Below, piece by piece: positions 27,993 to 38,179 of a DNA stretch of 64,000 bases. A program made the position numbers and the translations under genes. The DNA lies in the NCBI GenBank assembly GCA_964389675.1, contig CAYMEV010000002.1, forward strand, positions 62,001-126,000, written 5' to 3'. Within the stretch, counting starts at the first letter, position 1. Each line of letters begins with the position of its first letter. Origin of the DNA: CAYMEV01 sp964389675 [NCBI: uncultured Candidatus Sumerlaeota bacterium]. GTDB lineage: Bacteria; CAYMEV01. Under the pieces are notes generated by a model that was given only the letters and a program-made list of their open reading frames with translations, was not told the DNA's origin and did no database searches.

Positions 27993-28475
27993 ATGGAAAT
28001 AATCGCACAAGCATTGGCAATGCTCGGTGTAGCTTTTGCGGTCGCACTTGCAGGTACAGGTTCTGCTGTTGGGATTGGTTATGTCGGCCAGGTTGCTTCA
28101 GGGATCCTCAGGGAAGATCCCGGTAAATTTGGTAAACTGATGCTTCTTGTTGCTCTTCCAGGAACACAGGGTATTTATGGTTTTGTTGTAGGATTTCTGC
28201 TGATGAATAAACTGAACCTGATAGGCGGAGGCGCAGAGATTAAGGAATGGACAATCGGCCTTGGACTGCAGGGTCTTGCAGCCGGATTGCCCATAGCACT
28301 TGCAGGGTTATTCTCGGCCATTCATCAGGGTAAGGTTTGTGCTTCCGGTGCAGGTCTTGTCGCAAAACAGCCTGATGCAATGGGTAAAGCCCTTATTCTA
28401 GGTGTGTTTGTTGAATTCTATGCAGTTTTGGGTTTGCTGGTTTCCATCTTTCTTATTAACGGCATGCAGGTATAA
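27993..28475 (+). CDS. atpK: V/A-type ATPase subunit K (rotor ring, sodium-binding type)
   Basis: A 160-residue proteolipid of two fused hairpins (four helices). The ion-carrying Glu141 lies in the second hairpin only; the first hairpin has 'LPGTQG' (55-60) in the matching place. Leu55, Thr58, Gln59, Gln112 and Glu141 correspond one for one to Leu61, Thr64, Gln65, Gln110 and Glu139, the sodium ligands of Enterococcus hirae NtpK, and the Gln-to-Glu spacing is the same (29). The ring should therefore carry one site per four helices and use Na+ rather than H+. A strong AAGGAGG ribosome binding site precedes the gene, as expected for a multi-copy subunit. Confidence 0.95.
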   Translation: MEIIAQALAMLGVAFAVALAGTGSAVGIGYVGQVASGILREDPGKFGKLMLLVALPGTQGIYGFVVGFLLMNKLNLIGGGAEIKEWTIGLGLQGLAAGLPIALAGLFSAIHQGKVCASGAGLVAKQPDAMGKALILGVFVEFYAVLGLLVSIFLINGMQV

Positions 28476-28480
28476 TTAAT

Positions 28481-29071
28481 ATGGCTTTAGAGGATATTCT
28501 GAAACTTATTAAAGAAGAAGCAGATTCTGAAGGAAAAAGGATAATTGCCGACGCTGAGACGGAAGCTGAGGCTATAAAAGACAATGCCAGAGAAGAAGCA
28601 AAGAAAGAAGAGAAAAGGCTTCTTGAATACTATAAGATGCAGGCAGAGAAGGAGAAATCAAGGATAGTCGACAATGCGAAGCTTGATATTAAAAAGAAGA
28701 TGCTTAGAGAAAAGCGCCATCTCCTTGATCTGCTATATGGTAAAGCAATTGAGAAATTTCAGAAGCTGAGCAGAGATGAGTATATATCCCTGATAAAGAA
28801 GCTTATTCTGGAAAATACAGTTACCAAAAAGGAAGAGATCATAATATCTAAAAAGGAAAAGCATATTAATCAGGCATTTATTGATGGCTTTAATAAGCAG
28901 AACAAGGGATTCAATATCTCACTTTCTGATAATAAGGGGGATTTTGAAGGAGGATTTCTTCTTAAGGCTGAGAAACAGCAGGTTGCCTGTACATTTGAAG
29001 CTCTTATCTCTTTAATAAAAGAAGAATATGAGGTTGAGCTTTCGAGAATCTATTTCGGGGAGGAAAAATGA
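28481..29071 (+). CDS. atpE: V/A-type ATPase subunit E (peripheral stalk)
   Basis: A 196-residue protein with a long charged helix at residues 1-110 (repeated Lys/Glu/Ala pattern) and a compact C-terminal domain that in the family caps the catalytic head. 'ADAETEAEAIKDNAREEAKK' is typical. It forms the peripheral stalk with subunit H. It begins 5 bases after subunit K and overlaps the subunit C start by four bases. Confidence 0.9.
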   Translation: MALEDILKLIKEEADSEGKRIIADAETEAEAIKDNAREEAKKEEKRLLEYYKMQAEKEKSRIVDNAKLDIKKKMLREKRHLLDLLYGKAIEKFQKLSRDEYISLIKKLILENTVTKKEEIIISKKEKHINQAFIDGFNKQNKGFNISLSDNKGDFEGGFLLKAEKQQVACTFEALISLIKEEYEVELSRIYFGEEK

Positions 29072-30093
29072 CAATCCGGAATACTGAGAGGTATGATCCT
29101 AAATACCTGTTTGTGTCAGGTGTGGTCAAAAGCAAGGAGCTTGAGCTTATAAGCGCCTCAAAACTCGAGAGAATGAAAATGAGCAATTCTCTGTACGATT
29201 TTCTCTCAATCCTTGGAGAAACAGTCTACAGCGATATAGTATCCCTCGCAAAGACAAGCATCCTTTTTGAAGAGCATCTAACAGAAAAGCTTTTTTCTTT
29301 TGAACTGGAGCTCCTCTCTCTGATAAAAGATGATAATCTGAAAAAGGTTTTCATGGTCGATTATGATTTTCATAATATAAAACTTATGCTTATGAGCTTT
29401 TTATCAGGTAAAGCTATGCCTGAAGATGGGACCTCTCCAGGTTTTCTAAGCATTGATATGCTGAAGAACTCAATACATGAAGATGACTATTCTATGTTGC
29501 CTGAACTGATTAAGGAGGCCATTACCGGAGCAAAAGCGATATTTGACCTTGAAAAGAATATGCAGAAGGCTATGTTATTTCTGGATAAAAACAAGTATGA
29601 GATCAAACTTGTTATCTCGAACAGGCTTAAAAGCGATTTTCTCAGGGACCTTGTGAAAACAGAAATAGATCTTTTTAATATTGCTTTTCTATTCAGGGCA
29701 AAGATATTAAAGCTTGATCATGCCATGTTTGATGAACTTCTATTAGAGGATGGGTATATAGATAAAAAACAGTTCCTTGATCTTTTGGATTCGTCTCCTG
29801 ATGCAATTGCAGATGCATTTAAGGCCTCTGACTATGCAGACGGAATTCATGAGGCCATAACAGAGTCTAAGGAAAAACAGAGCATTTCATCTTTTGAAAC
29901 CTATATCAGAAATATTATTCTTGAAAAATCAAAGGAGTCCTCCAATTTTATATTCGGGTTTGAGCCATTAGTGGGCCTGATTTATGCAAAAAGACATGAA
30001 ATATACAATCTTAAGTCTATTTACATAGCAAAGGAATATCAATTATCTGAAGAAGAACTCAGTATTAGACTAGGAGATGCCTATGCAAGCTAA
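29068..30093 (+). CDS. atpC: V/A-type ATPase subunit C (rotor-shaft connector)
   Basis: A 341-residue helical protein of the V-ATPase subunit C/d family, the funnel that joins the central shaft (D/F) to the K ring. Typical patterns include 'YDFHNIKLML' near residue 93, 'FLRDLVKTEIDLFNI' and 'EPLVGLIYAKRHEIYNLK' near the end, which repeat the fold's three-fold symmetry. Overlaps both neighbours by a few bases, so translation is coupled. Confidence 0.92.
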   Translation: MTIRNTERYDPKYLFVSGVVKSKELELISASKLERMKMSNSLYDFLSILGETVYSDIVSLAKTSILFEEHLTEKLFSFELELLSLIKDDNLKKVFMVDYDFHNIKLMLMSFLSGKAMPEDGTSPGFLSIDMLKNSIHEDDYSMLPELIKEAITGAKAIFDLEKNMQKAMLFLDKNKYEIKLVISNRLKSDFLRDLVKTEIDLFNIAFLFRAKILKLDHAMFDELLLEDGYIDKKQFLDLLDSSPDAIADAFKASDYADGIHEAITESKEKQSISSFETYIRNIILEKSKESSNFIFGFEPLVGLIYAKRHEIYNLKSIYIAKEYQLSEEELSIRLGDAYAS

Positions 30094-30400
30094 GATTGCA
30101 GCAATTGGAGATGTAATTTCTGTAATGCCCTTTAAGGCTTTTGGGGTGGATACCTACAGCTATAAAGCAGAAGAAATGAATGATGAAGTTCTTGAAACAA
30201 TAGTTTCAAAAGGCTATAGAGTGATATATATTACAGAAAAACTTGCAGCAAAAGTACTGGAAAAGATTGATGAATATGATATAAATCCCGCTGTTTCAAT
30301 TACTCTGATTCCTGACAGCAAGGGCTCTATAGGGCTTTCCAGCAGAAAGCTGAGGGATATTATTATCAGAGCAATTGGAGCAGATACGCTTACAGAATAA
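30083..30400 (+). CDS. atpF: V/A-type ATPase subunit F (central shaft)
   Basis: A 105-residue Rossmann-like protein that sits on the shaft with subunit D. The start 'KIAAIGDVISVMPFKAFGV' and 'YRVIYITEKLAAKV' are family hallmarks. The ATG at 30083 is preferred to one at 30077 because a TAGGAG ribosome binding site ends six bases before it and none of that spacing is left for the upstream codon. It overlaps the end of subunit C. Confidence 0.9.
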   Translation: MQAKIAAIGDVISVMPFKAFGVDTYSYKAEEMNDEVLETIVSKGYRVIYITEKLAAKVLEKIDEYDINPAVSITLIPDSKGSIGLSSRKLRDIIIRAIGADTLTE

Positions 30401-30416
30401 GAATGAGGTTAGAGAT

Positions 30417-32192
30417 ATGATAGAAGTTGGTGATATTATAAAGGTCTCAGGACCGCTTGTAGTCGCTAAAAATATTAGAAAATCAAAGATGTATGATGTC
30501 GTAAGGGTCGGAAAGCAGAAGCTTCTGGGTGAAATAATTGAACTCAGAGGTGACCGCGCATCAATACAGGTTTATGAAGAGACAGCCGGCCTCGGGGTAG
30601 GTGATCCTGTAGAAGCTACAGGGGAAGCGCTTAGCGTTGAGCTTGGCCCCGGCCTGATTATGTCCTTTTATGACGGGATACAAAGACCCATAGATGAGAT
30701 TGCTGAAAAGGTTGGAAGCTTTATTACAAGAGGTATTTCCATCCCCGGATTATCAAGGGAAAGAGTATGGAGCTTCAAAGCTATTGCCAAAAAGGGAGAT
30801 AAGGTATCAGGGGGTGACATTCTAGGCGAGGTTGAAGAAACGCCTCTGGTTATTCATAAGATAATGGTTCCTCACGATGTTTCAGGTGAGCTTGCCGAGA
30901 TAAAGGAAGGGGAATTCAAGGTCACGGATAAAATTGCTGTCATAAAGACCGAGGATGGAAATGCAGAGCTTACCATGATCCAGAGATGGCCTGTCAGACT
31001 TCCAAGGCCCTATAAAGAGAAACTGCCGCCTACAGAACCTCTTGTTACTGGAACAAGGGTAATTGATACATTCTTTCCGGTGGCAAAGGGTGGTACTGCA
31101 TGTATTCCAGGTCCTTTCGGAAGCGGTAAGACTGTTGTCCAGCACCAGCTCGCAAAATGGTCGGATGCTGATATTATCGTTTATGTAGGGTGCGGAGAAA
31201 GAGGCAATGAAATGACTGATGTTCTGATGGAATTCCCTGAACTGAAAGACCCGAAAAGCCAAAGGCCTCTCATGGAAAGGACTGTCCTGATTGCAAATAC
31301 CTCCAATATGCCTGTTGCTGCGAGAGAAGCATCAATCTATACAGGTGTTACAATAGGTGAGTATTTCAGGGATATGGGGTACAGTGTCGCTATCCTTGCA
31401 GATTCAACATCGAGGTGGGCGGAAGCCATGAGGGAAATATCAGGGAGGCTTGAAGAAATGCCTGGAGAAGAAGGGTATCCTGCTTATCTGGGGACAAGGA
31501 TTGCTGAATTTTACGAAAGGTCCGGAAGGGTAAAAACTTTCGACAGGGATGAGACCATCGGTGCTTTAACTATTATAGGGGCTGTATCCCCTCCCGGAGG
31601 AGATCTTTCTGATCCTGTCGTACAGGCAACCCTGAAGGTAGTAAAAGTTTTCTGGGCACTAAAGGATAAGCTTGCTTACCAGAGGCACTTTCCTGCAATT
31701 TCATGGCTGGATTCATACTCTCTTTATTATGACTCCATAGAAAAATACCTTAATGAAAATCTTGGTGAAGACTGGATTAAAATGAGGGATGAAGCTATGG
31801 CAATTCTGCAGGAAGAGGATAAACTGCAGGAGATCGTAAGGCTTGTGGGCATGGATGCATTAAAGGCATCTGACAGAATGCTTATGGAAGCAGCAAAATC
31901 TATCAGGGAAGATTTTCTTTACCAGAATGCTTTTCATCCTGTTGATTCATATTGCCTTATGAATAAACAGAAAGAAATTATGAAGATAATAATGGAATAT
32001 TATGATATTTCTGTAAAAGCCCTGGAAACAGGTATTGAAATTGAGGATATCCTTAATATAAAAAGCAGAGAAGGAATAGCAAAAGCAAGGCTTATTGCTG
32101 ATAATGAAACAGATAAATTTGCAGAGCTGAGAAAATCAATAAGCAGCGAGCTTTCAGAACTGCAGAAAAAAATTAATAAGGTGGAGAGTTAA
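30417..32192 (+). CDS. atpA: V/A-type ATPase subunit A (catalytic)
   Basis: A 591-residue catalytic subunit. The Walker A loop 'GPFGSGKT' is at 232-239, the catalytic Glu-Arg block 'GCGERGNEM' follows, and '[16 protein letters not shown]' is the Walker B/sensor region. Residues about 117-190 form the non-homologous bulge that marks V/A-type rather than F-type enzymes. The ATG at 30417 is chosen because a GAGGT ribosome binding site precedes it and the protein then starts with the usual '[11 protein letters not shown]'. Three A and three B subunits make the head. Confidence 0.96.
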   Translation: MIEVGDIIKVSGPLVVAKNIRKSKMYDVVRVGKQKLLGEIIELRGDRASIQVYEETAGLGVGDPVEATGEALSVELGPGLIMSFYDGIQRPIDEIAEKVGSFITRGISIPGLSRERVWSFKAIAKKGDKVSGGDILGEVEETPLVIHKIMVPHDVSGELAEIKEGEFKVTDKIAVIKTEDGNAELTMIQRWPVRLPRPYKEKLPPTEPLVTGTRVIDTFFPVAKGGTACIPGPFGSGKTVVQHQLAKWSDADIIVYVGCGERGNEMTDVLMEFPELKDPKSQRPLMERTVLIANTSNMPVAAREASIYTGVTIGEYFRDMGYSVAILADSTSRWAEAMREISGRLEEMPGEEGYPAYLGTRIAEFYERSGRVKTFDRDETIGALTIIGAVSPPGGDLSDPVVQATLKVVKVFWALKDKLAYQRHFPAISWLDSYSLYYDSIEKYLNENLGEDWIKMRDEAMAILQEEDKLQEIVRLVGMDALKASDRMLMEAAKSIREDFLYQNAFHPVDSYCLMNKQKEIMKIIMEYYDISVKALETGIEIEDILNIKSREGIAKARLIADNETDKFAELRKSISSELSELQKKINKVES

Positions 32193-32194
32193 AA

Positions 32195-33589
32195 GTGGCT
32201 CTTAAAAAAGAATATACAACAATACAGGAAGTAGTAGGACCATTGGTGCTGATGGACCAGGTCTCAGATGTAAAATATGATGAATTAGTCGAACTTCAGG
32301 CCCCAGATGGAGAGATAAGGATGGGCAAGGTTCTTGAGGTTATGGACGATAAGGCTTTAATTCAGCTTTTTGCAGGTACATCGGGTGTTAATATCTTCGG
32401 GTCCAAGGTAAAGTTTTTAGGAAAGGGCCTTGAGATAGGGCTATCACCGGATATACTCGGCAGGGTATTCGACGGGCTCGGAAGGCCTATTGACAATGGC
32501 CTTGAAATAATACCTGAAGAAAAAAGGGATATAAATGGGTTGCCTTTGAACCCCTTCAGCAGGGATTATCCTTCTGAGTTTATACAGACAGGCATTTCAG
32601 GGATTGATGGAATGAATACTCTTGTCAGGGGGCAGAAACTGCCAATTTTCTCATCATCAGGCCTGCCTCATTCAAAGGTTGCAGCCCAGCTTGTGAGACA
32701 GGCTAAGGTAAGGAGCTCATCAGAGGCATTTGCAATTGTTTTTGCAGCAATGGGCATAACTTATGAGGAATCATACTTCTTTATAAACAATTTCAAAGAA
32801 ACAGGGGCAATTAACAGGACAGTGCTTTTTGTAAATCTGGCAGATGACCCCACCATTGAAAGAATCGCTACTCCAAGAATGGCCCTCACTGCAGCAGAAT
32901 ACCTTGCTTTTGAAAAGGATATGCATGTTCTTGTGATCCTTACAGATATGACAAACTACTGCAATGCCTTGAGGGAGGTATCTGCAGCCAGGAAAGAGGT
33001 GCCTGGAAGAAGGGGCTATCCGGGATATCTTTACACTGACCTGTCAACAATATACGAAAGAGCTGGCAGAGTAAAGGGCAAGAAGGGAAGCATTACCCAG
33101 TTCCCCATACTTACAATGCCTGAGAATGACAAGACGCACCCGGTCCCTGATCTTACAGGTTATATTACAGAGGGGCAGGTCATCCTGTCCAAGGAACTGC
33201 ATAAAAAGAACATTTATCCACCCATTGACCTTATGCAGTCTCTTTCCAGGCTCAAGGATAAAGGCATCGGAGAGGGCAAAACCAGAGAAGACCATGCTGA
33301 TGTATATAACCAGCTTTCAGCAGCATATGCCAGAGGCCTGGAAGCACAGGAGCTGGAGGTAATCCTCGGGGAGGCAGCGCTGTCGGATATTGACAAGATG
33401 TATTTAAAATTCACAAGAGTTTTTGAAGACAAGTTTATCAGACAGGGCGAATATGATGACAGAAATATTGATCAGACTCTTAACATAGCCTGGGAACTTT
33501 TCAAACTGATTCCGGAATCAGAGCTTAAAAGGATCAAGCCTGAACTGATAGATAAATATCTCCATAAAAAGAACGAGGATGGAAAATAG
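32195..33589 (+). CDS. atpB: V/A-type ATPase subunit B (non-catalytic)
   Basis: A 464-residue regulatory nucleotide-fold subunit. As expected, the P-loop is lost and replaced by '[10 protein letters not shown]', while '[21 protein letters not shown]' and '[17 protein letters not shown]' are conserved. The start is GTG, three bases after the stop of subunit A and behind a GGTGGAG ribosome binding site. Its stop overlaps the subunit D start by one base. Confidence 0.96.
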   Translation: MALKKEYTTIQEVVGPLVLMDQVSDVKYDELVELQAPDGEIRMGKVLEVMDDKALIQLFAGTSGVNIFGSKVKFLGKGLEIGLSPDILGRVFDGLGRPIDNGLEIIPEEKRDINGLPLNPFSRDYPSEFIQTGISGIDGMNTLVRGQKLPIFSSSGLPHSKVAAQLVRQAKVRSSSEAFAIVFAAMGITYEESYFFINNFKETGAINRTVLFVNLADDPTIERIATPRMALTAAEYLAFEKDMHVLVILTDMTNYCNALREVSAARKEVPGRRGYPGYLYTDLSTIYERAGRVKGKKGSITQFPILTMPENDKTHPVPDLTGYITEGQVILSKELHKKNIYPPIDLMQSLSRLKDKGIGEGKTREDHADVYNQLSAAYARGLEAQELEVILGEAALSDIDKMYLKFTRVFEDKFIRQGEYDDRNIDQTLNIAWELFKLIPESELKRIKPELIDKYLHKKNEDGK

Positions 33590-34221
33590 TGATTATTGAA
33601 GGCATATCAGCAACAAGAATGAATCTCCTCCAGCTGAGGAGAAAACTGACTACTGCCATAAAAGGCCATAAGCTCCTTAAGGATAAACAGGATGAACTTA
33701 TGAGAAGATTTCTGGAACTTATAGAAGACACTAAATCGAAAAGAAAACTGGTCCAGGAATCCATGGCTGAAGTCCTAAAAAGGTTTCTGCTGTCCTATAT
33801 GCCCCTTGCAAAAAAGAATGTCGACATAAGCCTTTCATTCCCTCAGGAGAGCCTGCAGTTAAAAGAGACCCAGGGATTTATTATGAATATGAAAACCTAT
33901 GACCTTGAGATTGTAAATAGCGGTGATATAAGGTCTTACAGCCTTCTTGATACCAACAGTGACTTTGACATATGTATCCTTGCCTTAAACAGGCTTTTTA
34001 AGGAGCTGATAGAGCTTACACAGCTTGAGAAAAAGCTGGTTATGCTTTCATATGAGATTGAGAAGACAAGAAGACGGGTGAATGCACTTGAGTATAAAAT
34101 GATACCGAATATTGAAGATACTATAAAAATGATTAATTTCAAGCTTGATGAACGCGAGAGGTCAAATCTTACAAGGCTTCTTAAAATAAAGGACATGATG
34201 AAAAATAAATCAGGGATCTGA
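33589..34221 (+). CDS. atpD: V/A-type ATPase subunit D (central shaft)
   Basis: A 210-residue protein of two long helices that form the coiled-coil shaft inside the A3B3 head. The start 'ISATRMNLLQLRRKLTTAIKGHKLLKDK' begins with residues typical of the family, and 'TRRRVNALEYKMIP' near the end is its hallmark. GTG start overlapping the stop of subunit B. It is the last gene of the operon. Confidence 0.94.
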   Translation: MIIEGISATRMNLLQLRRKLTTAIKGHKLLKDKQDELMRRFLELIEDTKSKRKLVQESMAEVLKRFLLSYMPLAKKNVDISLSFPQESLQLKETQGFIMNMKTYDLEIVNSGDIRSYSLLDTNSDFDICILALNRLFKELIELTQLEKKLVMLSYEIEKTRRRVNALEYKMIPNIEDTIKMINFKLDERERSNLTRLLKIKDMMKNKSGI

Positions 34222-34229
34222 TTATTTTA

Positions 34230-34256
34230 TTGACATATTTTACAATTTTATTAAAG
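34230..34256 (+). promoter_or_regulatory. candidate promoter of the tRNA-Phe gene
   Basis: A perfect TTGACA (34230-34235) with a weak TTAAAG -10 after 15 bases lies just upstream of the tRNA. It would give a short 5' leader that RNase P removes. The tRNA could also be read through from the ATPase operon. Confidence 0.35.
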
Positions 34257-34275
34257 ATTTTAATCTGTATAAGAT

Positions 34276-34348
34276 GCCGAGGTAGCTCAGACGGTAGAGC
34301 AGGGGACTGAAAATCCCTGTGTCGGTGGTTCGATTCCGCTCCTCGGCA
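34276..34348 (+). tRNA. tRNA-Phe (anticodon GAA)
   Basis: A full cloverleaf can be folded: acceptor stem GCCGAGG / CCTCGGC, D arm with GCTC/GAGC, anticodon stem GGGGA / TCCCT with loop CTGAAAA (anticodon GAA at 34309-34311), and T arm with GGTTCGATTCC. The discriminator is A at 34348. The following bases are CCT, so the terminal CCA is not fully encoded and must be added by the CCA-adding enzyme. Confidence 0.97.
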
Positions 34349-34577
34349 CCTTTTCATAAAAGCCGCACAATTTTCAGCCTTCAATCCCTTATTTAATCCG
34401 GCCATGGTTCTGTTTTTCTTAAGTATTGATTTGCTGATTAAAATTTATTTTATTCTTTATTCAAAGAATATATACCTGTAATATGAATCATATTTGCATT
34501 ATATTTGGGTATTGATTTCAGCAGGAAAAGTTTTTATAATAAAGACAGCTTTTTTTTCTTTGTACTATAGGGTTGAT

Positions 34578-37500
34578 ATGAACAGCAGTTTTGAAAAAGG
34601 CACTATCATAAATAACAGGTATATTGTAAAGGATTTAATCGGCCAGGGCGGCATGGGTTATGTATACCTTGTGCAGGATACATTAAAAGCAGGATCAGAA
34701 ATAGCACTTAAAACAATTAAGGGAAGCATGTCAGATAAGAATGAGCACCTTGATATATTCAAGCTTGAATTTGAGATAATGACGAGACTGAAGCATCCGA
34801 ATCTCGTAAATGTCTATAATTTCGGTTATGACGATCAAAAAGACTGTTATTATATCACAATGGAGTATCTTAAAGGCAAGACACTGAAAAGCCTGCTTAT
34901 GGAGGATAATGTAATAGATGAAAACAGGGCTGTGGATATCATGGTAAATTTATTGAGAGGCCTCGAGTTTATACACAGCAGGAATATTATATCCCGTGAT
35001 GTAAAGCCCTCGAATATACTGGTATCCGATAGAAGTGTAAAACTGATGGATTTTGGCATTTCTGATATAGGATCAGTGGATCAGAAGAAGATCAAAGGTT
35101 CTCTCCTTTATATTGCGCCGGAGATCCTGGTTGGAGAAGCTGACCACAGGATAGATATCTATTCTGCAGGCATTGTATTCCTCCAGATGCTTACAGGAAA
35201 AATACTTTACAAAGAGACAAAGGCTACCTCCATACTTGATATCATTAAAGATGAATATGTTTACCTGTATAACCAGTCAGTAGCCCTGGAGGCGCTGAAT
35301 GACAGAAAGGTAAAGGATATTATCAACAGAATGATTGCCTATAACAAGGAGGAGAGATACAATACCTGCTCGGAGGTAATAGTAGATATCAATAAACAGC
35401 TCGGATACTCTTATGAGATAGAAACACCTGAGACCAAAGATGCCTATGTATCAGGTGTAAATTTTGTCAACAGGGCCGAGGAATATGGATGGCTTAAAGA
35501 AAAGATATTCTCTTTGCCCGACAGGGGAAAGATGTTTCTGCTGATGTCCAGTATTGGATTGGGCAAGTCCAAGATATTTAATGAGCTGAAAAAATACTGT
35601 CAGCTTAATAATATTATCTTTTGTGAATGCGAATGCTTCAAGGATAATGTAAAGCCGTACCATCCAGTATCAGAATTGCTTTCACAGATAATGCTTTATT
35701 CTTCAAGAGAACTGAATAACAAATACCATAAGTATCTGAATAAGGTCACAGATTATAAACCATTTGAAGAAGAAACCGATATTTCAGTTGATTTATACAG
35801 GGAGATTGAAATACTTCATCAGGCTATAATAAATTTTCTGCTTGATTATGGGAACAGTACCGGCTATACAACTGTCATCTATGTCAATAATATACAGTGG
35901 ATAGATGAGGGCAGCTTCCAGATACTGCATGAGTTGCTTAACCATATTTCAAAAAAAGAGAATAAAGAGAATAAACTGAGAATCTATGCAAGCGCAAGGA
36001 AAGAGGAGTCCAACATGATCAGGGACAGACTCGATGGAATGGAAAAGGACAGATGCCTGGATATCCGGACATTAAAACCATTTAATCTTTCCGATATCAT
36101 GAACTATTTTGAGAATGTTTTCGGAAGCTGTAATATCGATAGATCCTTAAGTTCATCAATAGGAAAAATAAACGGCAGGATAGGGGGAAATCCCTATTTT
36201 TTAGGTGAATTCATACGTTTTTCCCTTAAAGAAAGAATTATTGACAAACCTGGAGCAAAGTGGATTCTTACAGAACCTGTTGAAAAGGCAAATGTCCCTG
36301 ATAATCTCAAAGACATACTTGCAAAAAGGCTATATCCAATGCTGAAAGACCAGTACCATCTGAGATTTATGAATGTTTTTTCCCTTATAAGGTTTTCCAT
36401 GTCCTATAATGATATTTACTCCTTTTTTTCCGGCATTGAAAAGCCAATAATTAGAAACAGGCTTCAGGAACTGGAAAATCACGAAATTGTCAAGTCAGAG
36501 AAAATCGGTAATAATATATTTTACAGCCTCTCTCACGAACTGATCAGGAAAATTGTCTCTTCATCAATACCTGACAGGGCTGATCTGCATAATTTTATAG
36601 GAAACAAGATCGAAGCAGTATTCCGGGATAGAATAAAAGGCTATATGCCTGAACTTGCATATCATTTTCAGGAGGGCGGGGATAAGGAAAAGGCGATCTA
36701 CTATCTGAAAAAGTCAGGCGATGCTCAGAGAAACAAGTATTTTAATATTAATGATATTCTGAAATATTACAATGAAGCTCTCAGGCTCTCGAAGGAATTC
36801 TATGGCAAAGAAAGCTATGAAACTGCGCTGTTATACTCAGATATCGGAATTATATATTATGAAGAGGGTGATTTTGCCGCAGCTACAGATAACTGCAAAA
36901 TTGCAGCCGAGATTATTAAAGGCTTATACGGGGAAGAAAGCGATAAATTTGCAGCTGTACTGAATAGAATGTGCCTTATAAGCCTCAAGATAGGGGAATA
37001 CAAAAAAGCGCTGATATTTGCCAATAAGGCAAATGATATACAGCTGAAAATATTTGGGGATAATAATATACATGTAGCCAGAACATATAATAATATTGCC
37101 CAGATATACCTTAAAACAGGCGATTATCTTGATGCACTTGCTTATGCAAGGAAATTCCAAAAAATATACCTTGGCATTTACGGCCAGGACAGCAGGGAAA
37201 TGATTACACCCATAAACCTTATGGGTATTGTCTATTTTGATATGGCTGAGCTGGATAAAGCCAAAGAATGCTTTTTTAGGGCAATGAAGCTTCATAATAT
37301 ATACTTTGGAAAGGATGCAGTTGAAAGCACAACATCATACAATAATATTGGGCTGGTTCTGCTGGAACAGGCACATTACCAGGAAGCCCTTTTTTACCTG
37401 AAAAAAACTCTGAAAATACTAAAGGCTTTCTACAAGAATCCCCATGTCGATATAGCAAAATGCTACAATAATATGGGCATAGTGTATCACGACCTGAAAG

Positions 37501-38132
37501 AAAATGAAAAGGCATTCAAGTATTACAGAAGGGCTTTGAGGATTAGAAGGAAAATTTACGGTGAAATGCATACCAGGACTGCAGGTTCATATAATAATGT
37601 AGGAATTATCTACTCAGAAAGAGGCGATTATAAAAAAGCCCTGAAGTACTATAAGAGATCCCTTGAGATACAAAAGGCAATATTCGGGCAGTTTCATGCC
37701 AGTGTAGCAAAGGCCTATAATAATATTGGCCATCTCTATTATCAGATGAAAGAATACGATAAGGCCATATCTTTCATCAGTAAAGCAATGGATATAAGGA
37801 AAAAGGTATATAATAATAAACATACGGACCTTGCAAGCGGCTATCATGGTTTTGCGTCCATTTACAGGGCTTTGGGCGATCTGAACAAGGCCATAGAGTA
37901 TATACATATGGCACTGGAGATATACCTGAAATTTTATGGTGAGAGGCATGCTGATGTCGGTCATTCCTATATTATACTTTCAGATATATTCGAGGAACTC
38001 AATAACCATGAAAAAGCCTACTATTATATTGAAAAGGCAACAAAAATATATAAGCAGGTATTCGGTGTCAAACATATAAACTATATAGAAGCAGAAGATA
38101 AAATGAGAAAACTTGAAAGCATGCTTAACTGA
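34578..38132 (+). CDS. giant Ser/Thr protein kinase with STAND-type ATPase and kinesin-light-chain-type TPR array
   Basis: A 1184-residue cytoplasmic protein with the same plan as the gene at 4102. The kinase domain (about 14-290) has glycine loop 'GQGGMG' (22-27), Lys45, catalytic Asp141 in 'SRDVKPSN', Asp158-Phe-Gly and APE at 180-182, so it should be active though His of the HRD is Ser. The ATPase has a P-loop ending 'GLGKS' and a B-like strand 'VIYVNNIQW'. The C-terminal third holds about nine to ten TPR units of 42 residues, each with 'Y-N-N-x-G' and 'A-L-x-Y-Y-K-R-S-L', the kinesin-light-chain type. The ATG at 34578 is chosen since the upstream residues are not kinase-like. It lies 47 bases before a methyltransferase-GT39 pair and may regulate it. 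Confidence 0.9.
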   Translation: MNSSFEKGTIINNRYIVKDLIGQGGMGYVYLVQDTLKAGSEIALKTIKGSMSDKNEHLDIFKLEFEIMTRLKHPNLVNVYNFGYDDQKDCYYITMEYLKGKTLKSLLMEDNVIDENRAVDIMVNLLRGLEFIHSRNIISRDVKPSNILVSDRSVKLMDFGISDIGSVDQKKIKGSLLYIAPEILVGEADHRIDIYSAGIVFLQMLTGKILYKETKATSILDIIKDEYVYLYNQSVALEALNDRKVKDIINRMIAYNKEERYNTCSEVIVDINKQLGYSYEIETPETKDAYVSGVNFVNRAEEYGWLKEKIFSLPDRGKMFLLMSSIGLGKSKIFNELKKYCQLNNIIFCECECFKDNVKPYHPVSELLSQIMLYSSRELNNKYHKYLNKVTDYKPFEEETDISVDLYREIEILHQAIINFLLDYGNSTGYTTVIYVNNIQWIDEGSFQILHELLNHISKKENKENKLRIYASARKEESNMIRDRLDGMEKDRCLDIRTLKPFNLSDIMNYFENVFGSCNIDRSLSSSIGKINGRIGGNPYFLGEFIRFSLKERIIDKPGAKWILTEPVEKANVPDNLKDILAKRLYPMLKDQYHLRFMNVFSLIRFSMSYNDIYSFFSGIEKPIIRNRLQELENHEIVKSEKIGNNIFYSLSHELIRKIVSSSIPDRADLHNFIGNKIEAVFRDRIKGYMPELAYHFQEGGDKEKAIYYLKKSGDAQRNKYFNINDILKYYNEALRLSKEFYGKESYETALLYSDIGIIYYEEGDFAAATDNCKIAAEIIKGLYGEESDKFAAVLNRMCLISLKIGEYKKALIFANKANDIQLKIFGDNNIHVARTYNNIAQIYLKTGDYLDALAYARKFQKIYLGIYGQDSREMITPINLMGIVYFDMAELDKAKECFFRAMKLHNIYFGKDAVESTTSYNNIGLVLLEQAHYQEALFYLKKTLKILKAFYKNPHVDIAKCYNNMGIVYHDLKENEKAFKYYRRALRIRRKIYGEMHTRTAGSYNNVGIIYSERGDYKKALKYYKRSLEIQKAIFGQFHASVAKAYNNIGHLYYQMKEYDKAISFISKAMDIRKKVYNNKHTDLASGYHGFASIYRALGDLNKAIEYIHMALEIYLKFYGERHADVGHSYIILSDIFEELNNHEKAYYYIEKATKIYKQVFGVKHINYIEAEDKMRKLESMLN

Positions 38133-38179
38133 AATTTATTTCAAACATGCATGATGCATGATAAGGGGGTGATTGATCA

